DNA of 64,000 nucleotides from contig OX485804.1 in the NCBI GenBank assembly GCA_950295325.1, forward strand, positions 27,092,001 through 27,156,000, given 5' to 3'. Source of the stretch: Polytrichum commune. Lineage: Eukaryota; Streptophyta; Polytrichopsida; Polytrichales; Polytrichaceae. Shown here in pieces: positions 44,735 through 57,487 of this stretch. Below the pieces are notes generated by a model. That model searched no databases. It was not told where the DNA came from and saw nothing but the letters and a program-made list of their open reading frames with translations. The position numbers and the translations under genes were made by a program. The first letter of the stretch is position 1; each line of letters begins with the position of its first letter.

Positions 44735-47700
44735 TCATTTGACGAGCACCGCAGCCAATGTGTGCCACCATCCACATGCAATTCTGGCCACACGCTCGCC
44801 ATCATTCATCGTCACTTGCACTGGCAAGTCTCTGTTGTTGCTGTCACCCAAACCCAGCTGCACAGACCAAAAAAATAAAAAATAAATTTGGATGCCAACG
44901 GAAAACTATGGAACAAGAAGGATAACACCTATATGTAACAGCACTATTGTAGAGTCTTTTTGCCTACAAGCTACCACTCATTTCTCAGGTGACCGTACAG
45001 AATACTCTCACATCATATAGCTCATTCTCAAAATAATCCAATGAGGAGCAATCAATGCCATGTCTGTAATTATGGGCTCCATAAACTAGAAAATTTGTTA
45101 ATAGTGGAACCACTGGTCTGCTAAAAGGATAACCCTAAGTTGCGAACACTAAAATGCAAGCTATCCCCTCAATTAAGAGATACACTCTTGCTAACGACCA
45201 TAACCAAGGGCAACTTGATCGCCCATTCTTCCTCCCTTACTATGGTCAGCCCCTACTAGAGCCTCCGTACCTAAAAAATTTAAGTTGAGTAGGTGATAAC
45301 TGTGGAACACAAACATTTGAAGGGCCAGCTACACATAGCTGAAGCTGAAGCTTGCAAGTTTGGTGGGACAAGGTAAAAGAGTGGAGGCTTTTATATGTGC
45401 CTAAAATGTTGTAGCTTTAGTTCCTCCTTTCTGTGGATTAAATTTCAAATTCAAGCCCAAACTTGAACTTGTAGTCATCGACCTTGAGTGGTTCTTCAAA
45501 TTCAAGTTTGGGCTTGAATTTGGAAATCAATCCAGAAAAAGGAGGAATGAATGCTACAATATCTTTTACCTTGGCCCACCAAACTTGCAAGCTTGAGTTT
45601 GAGCTCAACTTGTGTGTAACAGCCCCCTGAAGGACACCGATGCAGTAACTTCCAGAAACATCCTGCATAATTTCGCTCACACAAATTCAATGAGCTGTTG
45701 GATACCATACCTGTCCATATTTGTTCCAACCCCAGGAGAACACTTTCCCTGTCCCTGAAAAAAACAGAACTTGTGGTTAGATGGAAGCTCAAACAACCTG
45801 AAGGGCTCAGCAAGATAAAACATATCTTAGACAGGTGTCAAGTTTATGAATTTCCAGCATACCAGTGAGCACAACGCTGTGGCGAGCTCCACATGCAACT
45901 GCAACTGTTCTTTCATCCTCCAGGAGCGGTGCGTCGATCAGTCGTGGACACATCTGAGTAACACGATTAGAGCATATCAGAAGAAACACTAGCAGTAACT
46001 CTAAATACATCAACATTTTTTTGAAATACTAGACGTTAATATTAGAACTCGAGGAGGTGGCAGTCATTTTTACGTATCACAAGAAAGTAGAAGAATGATG
46101 CCCATTGATACCTAATAGCATTCATGTCTTAAAGTTTATTAAGTTTATTACCTCATCACCATCTAACCGAGATATGTAAACGAATAGTTCACGACTTGCC
46201 ATCACGACTGCTGCAGACACCATATATGGAGTTTGATACAGTGAAAATACGTAAAGTACATCAAGTTAATCTGTGAGTAAGAAAGAAAACCTCTGCTTGA
46301 TTACCACCAACACCAAGTTGGCCGAATTGATTGCCACCACATGCGTATATGTCTCCACTTTCGGTTATGCAAAGCGTGTGCCACAAGCCTGCTGCTACGT
46401 CGGTAACATGCAAGCCTCCCATACTCGATACATAAGATGGGCTGAGCTCATCTTCCGTGCTTCCTTGACCAACCTTAGTAACACCAGGAGACATTCATAT
46501 GCTTGTGAATAATTGCAGCATTTTCAAGACATCAGGAAGGAAAAGTTATCTCACTGGAGCGCTTCTGGTCCTCAAGGGCAGGACTTGTCATTTTCCTATA
46601 AATACTGTAACAGTTGCTCAAAGGCTTTTTCACCGAGAGGTGTCCTTTCCATGAAATCTGACTGTTTCAAAAAACAGACAGCTGCTATGTAACTTAACCT
46701 TCGTAAGAAGTTAATTTGCAGGGATGTTTACTAGTAGTATAGTTGCTCAGAACTCTACAGCAAAGTACTAGAACAAAAGGCATGATAAATTTCAAATGGG
46801 AAAAAAGAAATTGGTGTATCTCACCTGACCATAGAGACCCCAGCCAAACGTTAGCAAAGAACCCGCATCTGCATTGACCATTGAAAAATACCGTTTACGA
46901 TTATACAAAGCGTCAAAAACCCTAAAGAGAGACCATTCTTGGAGTTCTCAGCATCTCTACTTTAATAAAGCTCTATCTGAACAAATAGATGCCAAATGAC
47001 AAGATTTCTTCGTTCAGATCTGAATTTCTTGATCAGTTAAGATAAAAGAATAAACAACCAAACCCATCTATGACCAAGAGAGAACTAAGTGACTAACCAC
47101 CACAACCTTACTTATATCATACTGAGACTTGTGCAGTTGAATCTTGATGCGCAGAATTCACTGAAGAACTAACACACGGTAATGGATATTTGCTATATAG
47201 CAAGGTTCATGCATGTAAAACGTAAAAGGTACGCTGCAGGATTCTGATTAGAGGTAATGGTGGACATGAGGCACAATTTGTATCCCCACAAATTTTCTAT
47301 CGCCACAAAGCAAGCTATCTATCAGCAAGCTCAGTAGTAGCGTATCTGTTCAAAATTAAAGGCATAGCTTTCTCAGGTGATGCAAAGACCTGTACGAGAA
47401 AATCGTGAATGACAACACTCATGTAGATACTGATGCACGACTCAAGGGAATGCAAAGACGACCAAGATTATGTGAACTACAAGTGGTATCAGACCGCTGG
47501 AGGTTCAATCAGAGTGAGGAACATATACGATCCTTAGAATGGACCACTCAGCAACATTAATTTTCATGCAGAATTACTTGTGTTAGTTTTATAAGTACAA
47601 CACTTCAATCTCTTTAGAAGGCTTTTCCCACCCTAAATTTCTGGAATAGCTTCTTAAAAGTGTAGAACAAGAACTATAAAATGGAAACCTATGCTTTCAT

Positions 47701-50700
47701 GCATCACATTCAAGAGAGAGTCCACCAGACATGTCAACGTAAAGACGTCTGTACCTGTGATAACTGCACTGTGACGGCCTCCACAAGCAATTGCTTTCAC
47801 GTAACTCCCTGGAACTGTAACATTCATTCCATCCGTTGCAGATTCACTTCTGGTACCATCATGTGCTGCTGGAATGATGCAGGGTATCTCCTGCGGGGAG
47901 GAAACGATTCGCATGCGAGAGCCTAATCCAAGTTGGCCCTCACCTCCGTAGCCCCATCCCCAAACACGACCCCCATCTATATGCAGGAATTTTGGAGTTA
48001 AATGAAGTGTTCCTCAAATATTAGTAGATCAACTCCCAATACCACAAAATTGTGATGACCTAACGGAACTGATGAGCAATTAGGTTATTGGTGATTCCCA
48101 TATTATATTTGAGGATTACTAGTAACTGTAACTGCAAAAGAAAATGCGATGTTCAAAAGCTTCCTGTTCTTTTGAATATTCACCTATGTGCTTACATAAT
48201 CACTACACCGCCATGTAGATGACACCTAGTACCGACTCAAAGAATGTAGGACATACCTGACAATGCCAAAGTGTGACGACCACCTGCAGCTACTGATCTA
48301 ATCCTAATTCCTGGATCCAGGTTTACCACACATGGAGGTGCAAACACATTATCTTCGGAAGCTGTAGGGTTTTCTGGCGAACCTCCGTCCTCAAAACTAA
48401 CAACCTTCCTCTTTTTGAGAACTTCCTCTGCACCTTTGCTATCACTTGTCTTACATATCAAGTTTCGATGGCTTGGGCGACCAGTTTGTTTGCTACTCAC
48501 TAGCAACCCACTGGTAGACTTAAGGGGTGAAGCAGATAAATTTGCTTTAGCAAGGGTTGGAACCACATTGTTCTGTGGAGATCCTTGCAAGCTCATGCTT
48601 GATGAGCCTGGTGAAGTCTCATCTGCTTGCATTTGATCACTCTCATCAACATTAGACTTCACACTTGGAACACACTCACTCCAACCCCAAGTAAAAACTT
48701 CACCACTTCCTGCACACAGTCACTATATTAGTGAAGTTTTAGTTCAATCGTAGCATGTGAAACCAGAAAGTTTCGACACCAGATTTACGTAGATCTGGTA
48801 CCCCCGGCATTCTTTACATCCCTGGAGAGTAATTTCCTAAAGGATGCAAATGTCAGCCCACATGTACCCGCTGAAAGATAAAACAAATGAGGTCACATAA
48901 AAACCGTGCAAATAATCACATATAGCAATGTGAAGGCAGTCTGAGAGTGGTTAGGGAGAAACAATTGTACCAACGCAATTTTGAGAGCAACAGTGGATAT
49001 TACAGTAGAAGCATCGTCAATTGCAAAATCTGCTTGTAGGATGTTTGCGGTAAATGAGCACATTATATGACAGTGTCGATAATTGAATCCTCAACAGTAC
49101 AAAGATCATATACATCTATAGAGACGAACTGGACTTTTGAGAGCGAGAGACCTTCACAAGCATAGTGCTCATCAATAGCACAGCGTTTGCTACCTTCATA
49201 TCTCGTGAGAAACAAATCACTCAGATAAGTTATTTGTGACCTGACACGAACAAATATAATAGAATAGTGGAACTGACAGCCAGCATATAACTGTGTTTTC
49301 GGAAGGACATAGTCTCCTCAGTGTTAAAGCCCAGTGACTATCACGAAAGAAGTAAGCACACGAACAAGACAAAATGATGCACAATGCACACAAACTGCAG
49401 TAATTCAGACAAGTATTACAAGTGCAAAGTTCGAACAAATAAAAAGCATGAATATCATGAGGATATATCACGAGATCAGCTACATCAAAAAGACAAGTCA
49501 CTAAATACTAAGTTCCACTTAATGACTGCAGTAACTTATTGTTTGCAAGGAAAGTCTACAAAGAGTTGGAGGACAATCACCCATAAAATTGCAATTCAAA
49601 ATGGTCAACGTCTTATAGTAAGAATAAAAAAACAAGAATTCTATGACTAATAGCAAAGTCAGGAGTCTCAGCAGATTTTAAGCTACTGAAGAGCATAGTA
49701 CCTTGATATACGGAAGCAAGGATTACGGTATGTACACCTGGGGCGACAGGCCTCCCAAAAGCCTCAATACCCTAGTCTATAACAACATAGGAAGACATAT
49801 TCACATAGAACATGACGTATCCGGAAGGTATATAAACCAGTAACAGAAAACAACATATGTAGCATTTGGATATCAAATTATATGTTATTCATCTGTATCT
49901 ATGCATCAAAGCAAGACTGAAAGCAACAAGTGCGTGAAGGACACTGCAAAAAAGAACAGACAACATAAAGATTGTTCACGACATAGGCATAGACATAGAT
50001 ATAGACATAGACATAGACAAAGAGATGCACTCAGGAGTTATTGAAAGACTGGGTAGGTAGAGGACCTAAACCTCTAGATAACAATGCACGAGGAAAGTAC
50101 CGAGAGTACCAAATAGCTCGCAAACCTTCTTCTGAAATCAGTTCATAATAGAGCAAAAATCTACAGATATCTCATGTAGAATACACACAGTCAGATCAGT
50201 TCCATAATATGCACGGAACACATGATGCTGCTGAACATCCTATTTTCCAGAAACACTAAATAAAAAATACACCCAGTCAGGTCAATTCAAGCAGGTTCCT
50301 AGGTTATAGCATAGCACTGCTGAATGTGCAAATTTCAACCCACTTGTACCGAGCAGCAAAAAGATTGGAATATTGCAGACGGAAGTCCTCAAAAATATTG
50401 GGAATTTGTCAACGAAATGGACAAACTTTGCAATACATGAACATGGTGACCTTGTTTCAACTCCAGGAATTACTGCAGTCACATCACCACACTCGTGTTA
50501 ACTCCGCTAATAATAATAAAATCGTGAATAATGAATTGGTGACAGGCAAACCTAGACAATTCAGACAAGAATCAGCAATCTTCTCTGATTATCAATGAAA
50601 ACATTGGTAGACCAGAAGTAAAATGCTTTACTGAGAAGCCTATGTGGATAAGAAAACCGGATGAACTTCAGTTTCAAGCTACTACCATCATGTGCAAAAG

Positions 50701-53700
50701 TAAAGCTTCAGCACTGCAAGACACAAATCTTCTGTATGAAATGTGTGACATTTAAACGTCAAATGCCACTGCAAAGGTGGAATTGTGAGGGGACCGAAAC
50801 GTTGCAGACTGCACAAAATTCGTTAATGAACCACATACTCAACACAAACTTGGAAATCATCAAATACGCGCAGACACATCTGAAAAAGCTGCAGGAATTC
50901 ATACTGCCAGATGTTTCATATTGTCAATTTGAGTGCAAAAGGAAGCAGCATACAAAATCAGCAAAATCTCATCCTCAAAAATAAACTGTTTTTCAAAGTT
51001 ACATATCAGATGATGAAACATAAAAATCTTTTATCGAGCTATGAGATGTATTTGTGTTTGTGTTTATATTTGTGAAGCACATACAGGACGGTGTGTCGCT
51101 AGTTGCTCACAATCCTTACGAGTTTGAAGCAACAACGCAGCTGCTAGTAACTGCATAAGCATATTACCATTTACATTTCATACCTCAAGCAACTTCAAAG
51201 CGGGGGCAGCAGGTGAAATTTGAAGACAAGACAATTAATGACTATCCAAATAGACATGACGAACTCATACTGAATGCAGATGTGAAGGACAAGAGCAAAT
51301 AGCTTATCTGAGACGAGGAAAATGCAACGGACGTCTCCCCTACGTGGAAAGGTTGTGAAACAACCTCATGCAGTTCTACATTCCCAGAACGTCGAAGCAT
51401 TACAGATGTATGACCAAGCGCATTATCTATGTGGAAAGGAGAACCATACCACAAAAGATGGAAGCAGTCTCCGATTTCGGTTGTGAAAACGACGGACATG
51501 ACTTCATGAGTACAGTGGAGAAAGGCATACGCCGTGAAATAAGAGGCCTCAATCCTACCATGTAGGAATCCGGTACTTGCTGAGAATGCATAGCTGCATG
51601 TTCTGAAGAATGAAATATCACACCTCACTTACAAATTTAAAAGACAAACTAAATACCTGTAACAGCTGCGCAATGCGCCCATCCGGCAGCTGCTTGGACA
51701 ATAGGAGATTCGGTGTCCAGTGAGTACGGCTCAGGACATTCCTGGTCAAGCATCAAACATAACGATGAATGTACTTGCAGCTTCATGAGCTAAATGACTG
51801 TGTGACGTACAAAGAGAAGTAACCGCAAATCGGTAAAAAGACCTCTACGACTTTATAGAGCAGATGTTCACGTCTCCATCAGCAACTCACAGCAACTGAC
51901 TTCGAATTCACCAAAATATGCATCAAATTGAACTTGTCCTCAAAATATCGAGTTTAGTGTCCAGAACATGAGACTTCTTAGATTGCTGCATTGTTGCGCG
52001 GTTGGCAGCTGCAGCTCAAAATTGTACAGGATGAGCCTGTCAACATAATTGTATAGCAAGTCACTGAAATTCAGCTAATTGTTCACCAGAGTTTCCACCA
52101 AACCTATCTCACCTCTCTTCGTCATCTATGTCCACCAATGACATTTATTTACACCTGTGTGAAGGTCACCTCACAAATTGACAGATGAATACAGCAACTC
52201 ACATCCTCAACTACCACGACATTCCAAGAACATCCTGTTAGCAGACCTTAAAAGTCCTGCAGTTGTCATAGGATGATCATATGTATGTAATGACCCCTCA
52301 GATCGACCTCTCTAGTCTCACAGTAGGAGCGAACAACAGATTATCTACGTGTGGCAACATGCACTTACCTGCTGCTTGCCAGAAATTAGGTAGCACTGCC
52401 CAAGGTCTGTGGTAGAGCCCCACGTATTGAGCTTACCAGATTCTGCACACACTCCACAACCTCTAATCATGAGACATAGTATGCGACGTTAACGTGGATG
52501 TATAGTATTCACCGAACCGTTCGAATGCTGATGGCATGCAACGCCTTACTGATTACCTTCTCGGTGACCAAAATTGATAGTGAACATCCTCTACTACCTT
52601 TTCGCAATGCAGTGAGATGCTAAGCACGTTCAGTAAACATTGCGTTCTTCTCACTTGCGATTTTGCGTCGAACTCCCCTTCCAAGTTGGAAAGGGCAACG
52701 TTAATGTCCTTATATGACATAGGACTATTAAATTGCGATTAAGAGTTCTCATGTTATTGACTGTCAATCCATGGATATGCACGCTCCAATCAGTTCGTTG
52801 CCTTGTACGATGTGCGAAACACTCAATCCCGCTTTTTTGAGCATGGCATGACGTTCTAATCAATCGTGACAAATTCAATCAAATACACAATCTTGCTCTC
52901 CGATCTTTAGTCAAGTGTGCCAAATTTATATATAAGGCCTTCAGGATCTATTGGTGAGATCTCTTGACATTGTTGCAGTAATTGAAAATGTGCTAAAAAA
53001 TATTGTCTATGACTTGACGTTGTCGTCCTCGAGGACCGTAGAGTACATCTAATACAGCTCCGCCTTCTAGAAACTTATTTGCTCGCATTGGTCGTAAGCA
53101 CTCGGATTTTTCATCTACCTTGAGGCTGCAGTAATTTCGCAGAAATTCGCCAAGCACTCTGACTTTGGCGTAAGGTAGAGCGTACACCCCCAGTGTACAC
53201 AGCGCGACTCGAAACCTAGAGGCCAACGTCGAAATTTGCTGAACTCTGCTGTACCAATTTCATAATCTATTTTTTTGTTCCCATCATATCATCAGAAGTT
53301 GGAACGCAATATAAAATTGCACAGATGACTGGCGGATTGAGAAATTTTCATTCATCATCACGGTTGTTTCCCCGCATCAGGGTTTCTGCCCTCGGTTTGC
53401 CTGATCCCTTATACTCGATAAGAGTAGAGGAAGGAGATCTCTCTAATGATGTTGACAAACCTCATGCAATAATCCTGTGTGAAGCGTGACGAGATTTCTT
53501 TTGCCTGCTACCTCACTCAATCAGCTCTTTTACTGTGCGCCGGTTGCCAGCTGCTCAAAAACACTCGTCATAGCAGACTCGCTTGCATATTCGCGTTGAG
53601 CACTTGACTTGACTTGGACTTGTGATGACTGCATTTCAGCATTTCGCAATGTTAAAACCACTAAGGCATCGCCTAAAATGCTAACCATAGCATATTTAAG

Positions 53701-54178
53701 ATGATGTTGGAGGCCAACATCGTCGCCCTTCCAGCCTCATCGCCCTTCCAGCACGACCTATTCCGATGACACACCAAATGCTGTAGAGGGCAGTTGCGCG
53801 AAGGCAGGGAGGGAGGAAGGAAGGAAAGGAAGAGGAGTTGCAGTAAGTAATTGATACATCTAGAACCGACAACACGTGTTCAATGCTTGCTTAATGCTCA
53901 ATGCTGATGGTTCTGATGCTGATGAGAAGATGATGACAGACCAAGGGATTGGTTCATTCATTACCAGAGATTGCGACCGCGAAGCCGCATCCACCATTGC
54001 ACACCGATTTCAAAGGATCATTGGCTGCCGTGGAGGGCGGCACGGACGTCGGCTGCAGTAATGGTGCTCGCTGCGAGGAGGCGGCAGGCAGGTACCCCCA
54101 CATCCGCACATTGTACTTGTCGCGTCCTGCTGCTCCTGCTTCTGCACCACACTTTGGCGCTCCATCCTCCTCTCTCAT
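44735..54178 (-). CDS. RCC1-repeat (seven-bladed propeller) family protein, 510 aa, ten coding exons
   Basis: The coding exons, in minus order, are 54178-53965, 52442-52369, 51741-51657, 48709-48257, 47976-47755, 46868-46825, 46473-46291, 45953-45863, 45754-45711 and 44857-44735 (TGA stop). All nine introns are GT-AG and phases match at every junction, giving 1533 nt. Residues 27-32 (WGYLPA), 61-70 (NGGCGFAVAI), 116-120 (GWAHC), 131-134 (TWGW), 266-272 (AGGRHTL), 281-288 (WGWGYGGE), 340-345 (CGGRHS), 357-363 (FGWGLYG), 394-399 (AGLWHT), 410-415 (GGNQFG), 446-451 (CGARHS) and 499-503 (GWWHT) are the repeating RCC1 motifs. Residues about 141-245 are a low-complexity, Ser-rich insert with KKRK at 223-226, a possible nuclear signal. 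From memory it is closest to the Arabidopsis At3g53830/At3g55580 (TCF1) type, not to UVR8, so a chromatin or nuclear role is inferred only. A TGA six codons upstream in frame makes 54178 the first ATG. The exon 7 donor (GAG|GTTTTC) is weak, so skipping or retention there is possible. Intron 3 (2947 bp) is the longest. Confidence 0.9.
45324..45627. mobile_element. Foldback element inside intron 9 of the RCC1-type gene (304 bp)
   Basis: The left arm (45324 to about 45465) and right arm (about 45493 to 45627) are inverse complements with moderate mismatch. Matching blocks are 'gcttgcaagtttggtggg' against 'cccaccaaacttgcaagc', 'tcctcctttctg' against 'agaaaaaggagga', and 'caaattcaagcccaaacttg' against 'caagtttgggcttgaatttg'. 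The direct repeat TGAAGG flanks it at 45318-45323 and 45628-45633. It is non-coding, although an 80-codon minus frame crosses it. It lies wholly within the intron, so the mature mRNA is not altered. Confidence 0.75.
48710..51656 (-). other. Intron 3 of the RCC1-type gene
   Basis: GT at the 5' side (51656-51655) and AG at 48711-48710. A compound ACATAG/ATAGAC microsatellite lies at 49979-50018. Several open frames on both strands have no domain. No transposon coding sequence was recognised, so the reason for its length is unclear. Confidence 0.7.
49979..50018. repeat. Hexanucleotide (ACATAG)n microsatellite in intron 3
   Basis: Six to seven imperfect hexamer units. Confidence 0.9.
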
Positions 54179-55030
54179 TGCAGCCTCTCCTCCTCAATCT
54201 CATTGACCGCTGCTCCCGTCGTTTCCCGTCATCCGCTGCCTGCATATATTTCCCCCACTGCAATCCCCCCTCCCCGGTCAGTCCAGGGTTCCTGCCCTCC
54301 CGCTCTTTCTCTCTCCCTCTCACCCCCCGGATCGATGACTGCTGCTGCAGTGAAAGGACTATGACGACATCACTCTCGAAGCAGCGGCTGCAGGAACACA
54401 AGGAAGCGAAGTGAGAGAGGGCGATGACGATGGAGATCGAGGGCGAGAAAGGTCGGAGAACATAAGTATAAGCATCAGCAGCACAAGAAGCACCTGGCGG
54501 GGGGTGGCAAGAGGAGTAAAGATTGGTGCGGGTTAGCTTTGGGGCATACATACTAGGAAGGAGGGGAGCAAGCAAACAAGGGTATAGATAGCCTAGATAT
54601 TTGGCGAGAGAAAGGTGAAGCCAAGTCATGTGCCTTACACGTGGACACCGCAGTGCGAGTGACGGAAAGGCAGCCAATGCGCGCCCGCCACTTCATGGGC
54701 GCCTCCCCCTGGCCTGGCCCACCTCCCCCCCGCCCCCCGTGACACGGCCCCGCCCCCGTGGTGGGCCAGGCGGGCTGGCCCGTCCTCCGTGTCTGCCATA
54801 TCAATGTCCCAGATCTTTATTACGCCCGCTTTCCACCCCTTTCCACGTTGTCCGCCCCCCGTCCTGCCAGATCTCCACACTCCATTTCTCGCTGGCTCTG
54901 GCCCCCAACCCTTTATCCCCCCCCCCCTTTCTCCCTCCCTCCCTCCCTAGCTACTCGTCCGTCCGCACTGTCTCTTTCTGTGTCTCTTGCCACTAGCTTG
55001 GCTTCGGACCCCCTCCAGCTCAGCATCCAA
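54179..55030 (-). promoter_or_regulatory. GC-rich 5' region of the RCC1-type gene
   Basis: Base composition changes sharply here: C-rich on the plus strand (purine-rich in the sense of the gene), with many CpG. In gene sense, AATATATGC at about 54243-54251 could act as a TATA box about 65 bp before the ATG. A perfect G-box CACGTG lies at 54638-54643. The GA-rich tract at 54927-54950 (sense strand) is typical of plant 5'-UTR or promoter DNA. The 219-codon open frame overlapping it is a GC-rich artefact. Transcription start is not known. Confidence 0.55.
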
Positions 55031-55084
55031 TGCCTCCGCTACTAACTAATATGTGTCGTTCAACATCCTAATAAGCTCAATATG

Positions 55085-55384
55085 TATAACCGATCACTTG
55101 AGAGATTTTGCCCCACGTTCGGAGAAGGTCAAGCCCCGTGTGGGAAGATACTAGAATTAAGGAGGAGGGATGCAATTTTTTTTCAATAATTTTGTTCTTT
55201 GAATCGAAATTACTAGGAATTTCGAAACCTAAAACTTGGCCCAAACATGTTACCTTTGCCGAAAGCCACATTAGTACTCCAAATCAGGACATGTGTCATG
55301 GCACTGTTGGTTATGGCCTGATTGAAATTCCGGTACATGATAGATTGTCGGTAGGTCCCGATCGGGAATAGGTGCCTCTACTAT
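55085..55384. mobile_element. Family E element, copy 2 (left end decayed)
   Basis: It shares 'cttgagagattttgcccc', 'aattactaggaatttcgaaa', 'gatagattgtcggtagg' and the right end 'gggaataggtgcctctac' with 36681-37023. The GTAGAGGC left terminus is lost. Confidence 0.65.
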
Positions 55385-55442
55385 TATCATGTGTAGGTAA
55401 ATATCTCTCAAGGTGGCGTTCCTTTGCCCTCCTTTTCTATAT

Positions 55443-55718
55443 AATAGAGGCGCCCATAACTGATCGTTTAAGAGATTATGTGCCAAATATGGAGACATAT
55501 ATAGTAGGGTGGTGAAAAAATATCTCGTGTTCAAAAAATAGAATTTATGAAAATTGTGAAGAAAAAATCATTGAATTGTATTCCTTAAATATAAATTAAA
55601 TGTGAAATGTGGAACCACCCACGAAAAGAAAAATACCAAAACCAATCTAACTTGATCAAAATTATGACACCTAATAAACTCTCGATGGGGTCCTCATCAA
55701 GAATAGGTGCCTCTACTC
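55443..55718. mobile_element. Family E element, copy 3
   Basis: The left AATAGAGGCGCCCATAAC and right inverse of AGTAGAGGCACCTATTC form the ends. The middle is diverged but keeps 'gtttaagagattatgtgcc' and 'tctcgatggggtcctc'. It lies only about 60 bp from copy 2, in the same orientation. Confidence 0.7.
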
Positions 55719-56868
55719 TAGACACCGGACACATACTTAAGACAAGTATGTGGGTGTTATTTGCATGCCATCCTCCTTCTAAATCGCCCAATACAAGCCA
55801 GTCTCCGATCCGGGGAGATTGATTTTTGGGCATAATCGGTCAAAGTCCTAGTGTTTTCGAAGTCCAACCAGTTACATATGATTTCCCTGTCGGTTTTTCT
55901 TTGTAAAGTTGAAGTACAATCCATATATAGATCCTCTAAAAGGATTGGTAACATTCCTGAAGTTTTGACCTACAAGTTCTTTCGGTCCATTGATATATAC
56001 AAGTGAAAACACACTGAAAGCTATTTGTGGGACAACTCCATAATGGTGATCTCTCATTTCCTAGCTTGCCAAATCTTTGTCCATTCCATCTTGGTAGTTG
56101 GTAGTCGTGGTAGGCCACTCTCACTCATTGGTCTTCAATGCAAAAACCTTGGCTTATTATCATTCAACCTTAGGTAGTAGTAATGTGTAGGTAAAAATCA
56201 CAAGCCGTGTGTCAATTTCCCGCCCTTCTTCCCATCATCATCCAACACATACGTGGGTGGGTCTTATTTGCATGCCATCCTTTTCCACCCTTAAACTTCC
56301 CAAGCTTATGAAAGGGTTGTGTTTTATTGGATTTCACGTAATGTTGGTTGTGAAATTTTCATGGACAAGCTTACAGGTTAAAACGAGATTTATTTGTGGG
56401 ATTTTGAAACATGGGGGATGAGTTGTTTTGAGGGGGGAAGGGGGAATAAGAAAACAACATATTTTATGTTTGACCAATCGTATTCACATGGAAAATGAGT
56501 GGAATACTTGTTAGATGGGAACAACTCGATAGTCGAGCACCTCCACAAATTCTCATGCAAAAATGAGCAGCCGACACTAAGCTACCTACCTTGCATTTGG
56601 GGTGTGTAAAATGTCCCATATATTCTAACAACATGTATACAAAGAATGCCCTAAAAATTATCGAGTGTCCAAATGTCAAATATAACAGTTGGTGTGAACA
56701 CAAAGGTTGTTCTTACATGAACATCAAAATATATTTCACCCTTATCAAAACAAACATCATCGATGTTCATGCAAAGTTGCATACAAGTGGGAAACATGGT
56801 TTGGAGTTAACACCCTCACATGAGCTCCCAATGAAGCAAAAAACATGACCACTTCCCATTTTGACATT
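55719..56868. other. Intergenic with dispersed block H
   Basis: 55810-55960 is a diverged copy of the block at 38575-38700 ('gggcataatcggtcaaagtc' and onward to 'tatatagatcctct'). Nothing else recognised. Confidence 0.45.
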
Positions 56869-56883
56869 CCCCCCCCCCCCCCC
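56869..56883. repeat. C15 homopolymer
   Basis: Fifteen C in a row in AT-rich surroundings. Confidence 0.95.
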
Positions 56884-57487
56884 TACATTCTAATGATCTC
56901 CAAATTGCACATCTCATGTGTCTATGGATAGATATCCATGTTGCCTTGATGATTATAATTATTTTAAATGCAGATGAATGAGTTGGATGGGGTTAACGCA
57001 ACAAAAAGATCATCCGTCAACCCAAACGAGTTGCTTGGGAAGTTAGGGGTGGATTGGCCAATACGAGAAAAAACAACAGCCACACTAACGTGATCTCCAT
57101 TTCTTGGTAGTGGTGATATTTAATCCCTAGCTTCCCAAATGTTTATCTCCTCCCTTACTTGCCCATACCCTCTCGGTAGTTGGGACCTAGGGACCTCCAA
57201 CTCATGCTTCCATGCAAAGCCCTTCTCTATTTATTAAAACAAGTGGTATACGTGCAGGTAAAATTACAAGGCATCGTGCCATCCCCCCCCATCCTCCTTC
57301 CCATAGTTGTATGATATGTACATAAGGTGCTTGGGTCTTGTGTGCATGTCACCCTTCTTGATTGGCCAATATGGGCAAAAGAACACTAAGTTAATTAATG
57401 GACAAAATTGGTGATCTTGATTTCTTAGCCTTCCCTCCCAAAAAAAAAGCTCCATCTCCCCCTGCGCTCGTCCATTCAAGTGTCTTA
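56884..57487. other. Intergenic, no gene seen
   Basis: Similar in wording to 56050-56330 ('catgccatccttttccacc', 'cacatac'), perhaps an old duplication ('cttccatgcaaagccc' compared with 'cttcaatgcaaaaacc'). No gene. Confidence 0.4.

Noticed and set aside
45438-45813. Open minus frames of 80 and 103 codons in intron 9
   Set aside because: They read through the foldback element and exon 9 in the wrong frame. Splice sites and the conserved FSWGWNKYGQ residues define the true exon.
54018-54677. 219-codon minus-strand open frame over the 5' region and exon 1 of the RCC1 gene
   Set aside because: It runs in another frame through GC-rich DNA and has no domain; the overlapping frame encodes the conserved WGYLPA/GGCGFAVAI residues and splices correctly.
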